Shown in pieces: positions 61,430 through 64,000 of a stretch of DNA of 64,000 nucleotides. Position numbers and translations under genes: made by a program. How positions within the stretch are numbered: the first letter of the stretch is position 1; each line of letters opens with the position of its first letter. Source of the stretch: Blastocatellia bacterium (GTDB taxonomy: Bacteria > Acidobacteriota > Blastocatellia > HR10 > J050); contig JALSQX010000060.1 in NCBI GenBank assembly GCA_026985075.1, forward strand, positions 62,001 through 126,000, read 5' to 3'. Below the pieces are notes generated by a model. The model saw only the letters and a program-made list of their open reading frames with translations. It was not told the origin of the DNA and did not search any database.

Positions 61430-63085
61430 CTAAATGAGACCCAACTGTTTCATCTCAGCCATCGCTTGCTCGCGGAGGACGAATTTCTGTATCTTTCCGC
61501 TACCCGTCATAGGAAACTCTTTCACGAACCGGATGTAGCGGGGCACTTTGAAATTGGCGATGCGGTTCCGACAGTAGGCGATGATCTCCTCTGGCGTAGC
61601 CGTCATCCCAGGTTTCAGTTTGATGAACGCCATAGGCACTTCTCCTAATCGCTCATCAGGGATACCTACTACGGCGGCGGCAGCAACCTTGGGATGCCCG
61701 AAGAGAAAATCTTCCACTTCCAGAGCCGAGACATTCTCACCGCCTACGCGGAGCGTATCCTTGATGCGCCCCAACCAGATCAGATAGCCATCGGCATCGA
61801 GCACGCCTCGATCACCGGTATGGAGCCAGCCTTCGGGATCGATCGCCTGAGTCGTCTCTTCTGGCATCTTGTAGTAACCTTTCATCACGTTGTACCCCTG
61901 TACGCAAATCTCCCCAGGCTGGCCTACAGGTTGCGGCTCACCGGTTGCCGGGTCAATGATCTTCACTTCCACACCCGGCTGTGGTCGTCCCATGGTCGTC
62001 AGGCGCTTCTCCCGCGGATCCCGCCAATCGCCGATGGAGACGTTGGGCGATGCTTCGGACAGGCCATAGAGAGAGACTACATGTTCAATGCCGATTTCGT
62101 CGGCCACCATCTTGAGCATCTCCACGCTGCCCGTCGTCCACCCTTTGGATAAGCTCGAGCGATCCCGCCGATGAAAGTCCTCGTGTTCGCGCAGCATGTA
62201 GAACATCGACTCGATACCAATGTAGCAGGTGATCCTTTCTTCTTCGATAACGCGCAATGTCAGACTGGCATCGAACGTAGCCGTCGTATAGAGAGGGCAA
62301 CCACAGGTGATTGTTCCCAACAGGGCGCATACCGAGCCCCCCACATGGAACATGGGCATGGCCGAGAGTACGCGATCATTTTCGTCCAGGCCCGTGCGTC
62401 GCGCCATGATGTAGGCATTGCGCAGCGTCTGGTCGTGACCAAGCATCGCTCCTTTGGGGAACGCAGTCGTCCCCGACGTGTATTGAATGAGCACGACATC
62501 ATCGGGATCCACGCTCGCTTCGCGTCGTTGCAAGGCCTCGACCAACGCCGGATCATCGCCCAGAGCGAGGAGGTCTCGATAGGTGAGCATACCGGGAGTT
62601 TCATCGCCGAGCGTGATGACCTGTTTCAACCGTGGCAAGGCTTTCGACTCAAGCTGCCCTGGCCGACAGGTATTGAGTTCCGGACAAATCAAACGCACCA
62701 TAGCCTCATAATCAGTATCAAGGAACCGATCCATGATGATGAGCGTTGTGGCATCTGATTGTCGAAGAACATACTCGAGTTCACGAACTTTATAACGAGT
62801 GTTAATGGCTACCATCACGGCTCCTAGCTTGGCGATAGCGAACTCGGCTACAGCACATTCGGGGAGGTTAGCTAGCCACAAGGCCACCTTATCACCCGGT
62901 TGCACACCGAGCTTCAGCAATCCGCGAGCTAGCTGATTGACTTCGTCCAAGAATTCGCACGACCGGTATCGGCGACTTTGCCCATCACGATAAAAGATGA
63001 GCAATTCGCGATCGGGATACATCCGCACGATCCGATCTAACGCCGCGCCGTATGTCATGCTGGGCCAATCGTATGTTTCTGACAT
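61430..63085 (-). CDS. Acyl-CoA synthetase (AMP-forming, FadD-like)
   Basis: 551 residues. YTSGTTAFPKGAM phosphate loop, SLYGLSEASPNVS, LHTGDRGVLDADGYLIWLGRIKDTL hinge, and KEFPMTGSGKIQKFVLRE near the end with the catalytic lysine. It looks like a fatty-acyl or aryl-CoA ligase; substrate not predictable. The start at 63085 begins the conserved SETYDWPSMTYGAALDR; an ATG at 63109 is also possible. It follows the SnoaL-like gene by about 85 bases and may be in one operon with it. About 200 bases without a gene follow its stop. Confidence 0.92.
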   Translation of the reverse strand: MSETYDWPSMTYGAALDRIVRMYPDRELLIFYRDGQSRRYRSCEFLDEVNQLARGLLKLGVQPGDKVALWLANLPECAVAEFAIAKLGAVMVAINTRYKVRELEYVLRQSDATTLIIMDRFLDTDYEAMVRLICPELNTCRPGQLESKALPRLKQVITLGDETPGMLTYRDLLALGDDPALVEALQRREASVDPDDVVLIQYTSGTTAFPKGAMLGHDQTLRNAYIMARRTGLDENDRVLSAMPMFHVGGSVCALLGTITCGCPLYTTATFDASLTLRVIEEERITCYIGIESMFYMLREHEDFHRRDRSSLSKGWTTGSVEMLKMVADEIGIEHVVSLYGLSEASPNVSIGDWRDPREKRLTTMGRPQPGVEVKIIDPATGEPQPVGQPGEICVQGYNVMKGYYKMPEETTQAIDPEGWLHTGDRGVLDADGYLIWLGRIKDTLRVGGENVSALEVEDFLFGHPKVAAAAVVGIPDERLGEVPMAFIKLKPGMTATPEEIIAYCRNRIANFKVPRYIRFVKEFPMTGSGKIQKFVLREQAMAEMKQLGLI

Positions 63086-63169
63086 AATTGATGAATGGCG
63101 ACACTCCATAGTATGGGCCAACGTGGGCAAGCTAATGTTCTTTCGCTTGATTCCTAAATGGTCACCGAC

Positions 63170-63565
63170 TCAGCGCTGAGGCAGCGTGCCGATCATCTCC
63201 ATCACCTTGGCGCTATCGTAAAAAATTTGTAGTTTATAGATCCGACCACCCCTGATCGTAAACAGGTCAACGGCATCGAAGACGACTTCTTTGCCGGTTG
63301 CCGTCACGCCTTCGAAATGAATCTCGACGGCGACATCACCATCTTGGCTGAAGAAGAATCGCCGGGCGTCATCGAAGCGTTTGGGATAAAACTGCAACAC
63401 GCCTTCATAGAATTGACGGATGGCCGCACGTCCAACAATAGGATCCATCAGAGGGAAATGAAGCTCGGCATCTTCAGCAAAGAGCTGCACCAGCTCATCA
63501 AGCCGGGTGTTATTAATGGCATCAAAATAGGCGTGAGCGAGTTGCTTGGAAACATGCATGCTCAT
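63170..63565 (-). CDS. SnoaL/NTF2-like protein
   Basis: 131 residues with an NTF2-like cone fold: AHAYFDAINNTRLDELVQLFAEDAELHFPL, GRAAIRQFYEGVLQFYP, AVEIHFEGVTATGKEVVFDAVDLFTIRGGRI, YDSAKVMEMIG. The family includes ketosteroid isomerase, polyketide cyclases and proteins of unknown role. The aspartates and histidine that would form an isomerase site are present in part. It lies between an SDR and an acyl-CoA synthetase. A TAGGGGATGAGAG site precedes the start. Confidence 0.85.
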   Translation of the reverse strand: MSMHVSKQLAHAYFDAINNTRLDELVQLFAEDAELHFPLMDPIVGRAAIRQFYEGVLQFYPKRFDDARRFFFSQDGDVAVEIHFEGVTATGKEVVFDAVDLFTIRGGRIYKLQIFYDSAKVMEMIGTLPQR

Positions 63566-63589
63566 CTCTCATCCCCTACACTTACACTC

Positions 63590-64000
63590 TCATTGAGCAG
63601 TGAATCCGCCATCCACCGGCAGAGCCACGCCCGTGATGTAGCTGGATTCGTCACTGGCCAGGAAGAGCACAGCGGCGGCGATCTCTTCGGGCCGCGCCAC
63701 GCGCTTGAGCATGGTGGCATCGGCATACATCTGCTTGATCTCATCGGCCCGCTCTCCACCCAACCGCTCACAGGCGCGGCGCAACATCGGCGTATCCACT
63801 GGACCGGGACATACACAGTTGACGCGAATATTGTATTCCGCGTAATCAGCCGCCATGCTACGCGTCAGTTGAATTACAGCCGCCTTGGATGCGCCATATG
63901 CCGAATATTCCTTCACCGCAGCGAGTCCGCCGATGGATCCCACGTTGATGATGGCGCCACCGCCTGCCTTGATGATTTCGGGAACGGCAAATCGACTCAC
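63590..64000 (-). CDS. Short-chain dehydrogenase/reductase, C-terminal part (cut by window edge)
   Basis: The last 136 residues of an SDR; the start lies beyond base 64000. Visible: AIINVGSIGGLAA with the catalytic serine, YGASKAAVIQLTRSMAADYA with Tyr and Lys, VNCVCPGPVDTPML, and the ending SYITGVALPVDGGFTAQ. These are the typical second half of a FabG-type enzyme. It precedes the SnoaL-like gene by about 25 bases, so the two are cotranscribed. Confidence 0.92.
   Translation of the reverse strand: MSRFAVPEIIKAGGGAIINVGSIGGLAAVKEYSAYGASKAAVIQLTRSMAADYAEYNIRVNCVCPGPVDTPMLRRACERLGGERADEIKQMYADATMLKRVARPEEIAAAVLFLASDESSYITGVALPVDGGFTAQ

Overview
The window looks like a bacterial chromosome segment whose genes are almost all on the minus strand, so the operons read from high to low coordinates. 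It is dense in CoA-ester catabolism. A very large TonB-dependent-receptor-like protein with an N-terminal carboxypeptidase-regulatory domain (55.2-58.6 kb) and a menaquinone-type ETF oxidoreductase (59.2-61.2 kb) suggest Acidobacteriota or a relative. No rRNA or ribosomal protein gene is present to confirm this.

Region A (1-12.8 kb, clearly GC-rich) is one operon driven by a well-formed promoter whose -10 lies inside a palindrome, at a GntR/FCD regulator gene. Behind the regulator come two cupins, a Cdc48/p97-type double AAA ATPase, a BoxB-like di-iron oxygenase subunit, two zinc-type dehydrogenases, a second ferritin-like di-iron protein, an NAD epimerase, a DUF779 protein, an alpha/beta hydrolase, an enoyl-CoA hydratase, an SDR and a thiolase cut by the window edge. 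It reads as an aerobic aryl-CoA or cyclic-acid pathway ending in hydration, dehydrogenation and thiolysis. Region B (13.0-16.2 kb) is a vitamin B12 import operon (btuFCD) under a cobalamin riboswitch.

Region C (16.8-30.3 kb, lower GC) is a second operon: etfBA, two paralogous lipocalin/CrtC-like proteins at its ends, two tandem paralogues of unknown family, hydantoinase/acetophenone-carboxylase-like HyuA and HyuB (HyuB carries an acetone-carboxylase-gamma-like zinc-ribbon tail), an acyl-CoA ligase, and a PEP-synthase-like phosphotransferase reduced to a separate phosphohistidine domain and PEP barrel with no ATP-grasp part. It may be a phosphorylate, carboxylate and CoA-activate system.

Region D (30.6-51.3 kb) holds two more operons and a TetR gene. 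The first encodes an acyl-CoA dehydrogenase, SDR, VOC protein, PaaK-like ligase, a fused IpdAB-like protein, an HMG-CoA-synthase-like/DUF35 fusion and a thiolase. The second runs from a VOC epimerase through an amidohydrolase, enoyl-CoA hydratase, two thiolase-fold proteins that lack thiolase catalytic residues, two DUF35 proteins, an acyl-CoA dehydrogenase, a CrtI-like flavoprotein and IpdA- and IpdB-like proteins to a FadH/Old-Yellow-Enzyme reductase. The toolkit resembles steroid or polycyclic ring and side-chain breakdown.

Region E (51.3-64 kb) holds two luciferase-like monooxygenases, a DUF2889 protein and a probable selenoprotein of the AhpD/carboxymuconolactone decarboxylase family (in-frame UGA in a CxxU motif followed by a SECIS-like hairpin). 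Then come the TonB-type receptor, the ETF:menaquinone oxidoreductase, another acyl-CoA ligase, a SnoaL-like protein and a partial SDR. Two promoters 8 kb apart (51.26 and 59.04 kb) carry the same operator-like palindrome just after the -10, suggesting one TetR-type regulon.
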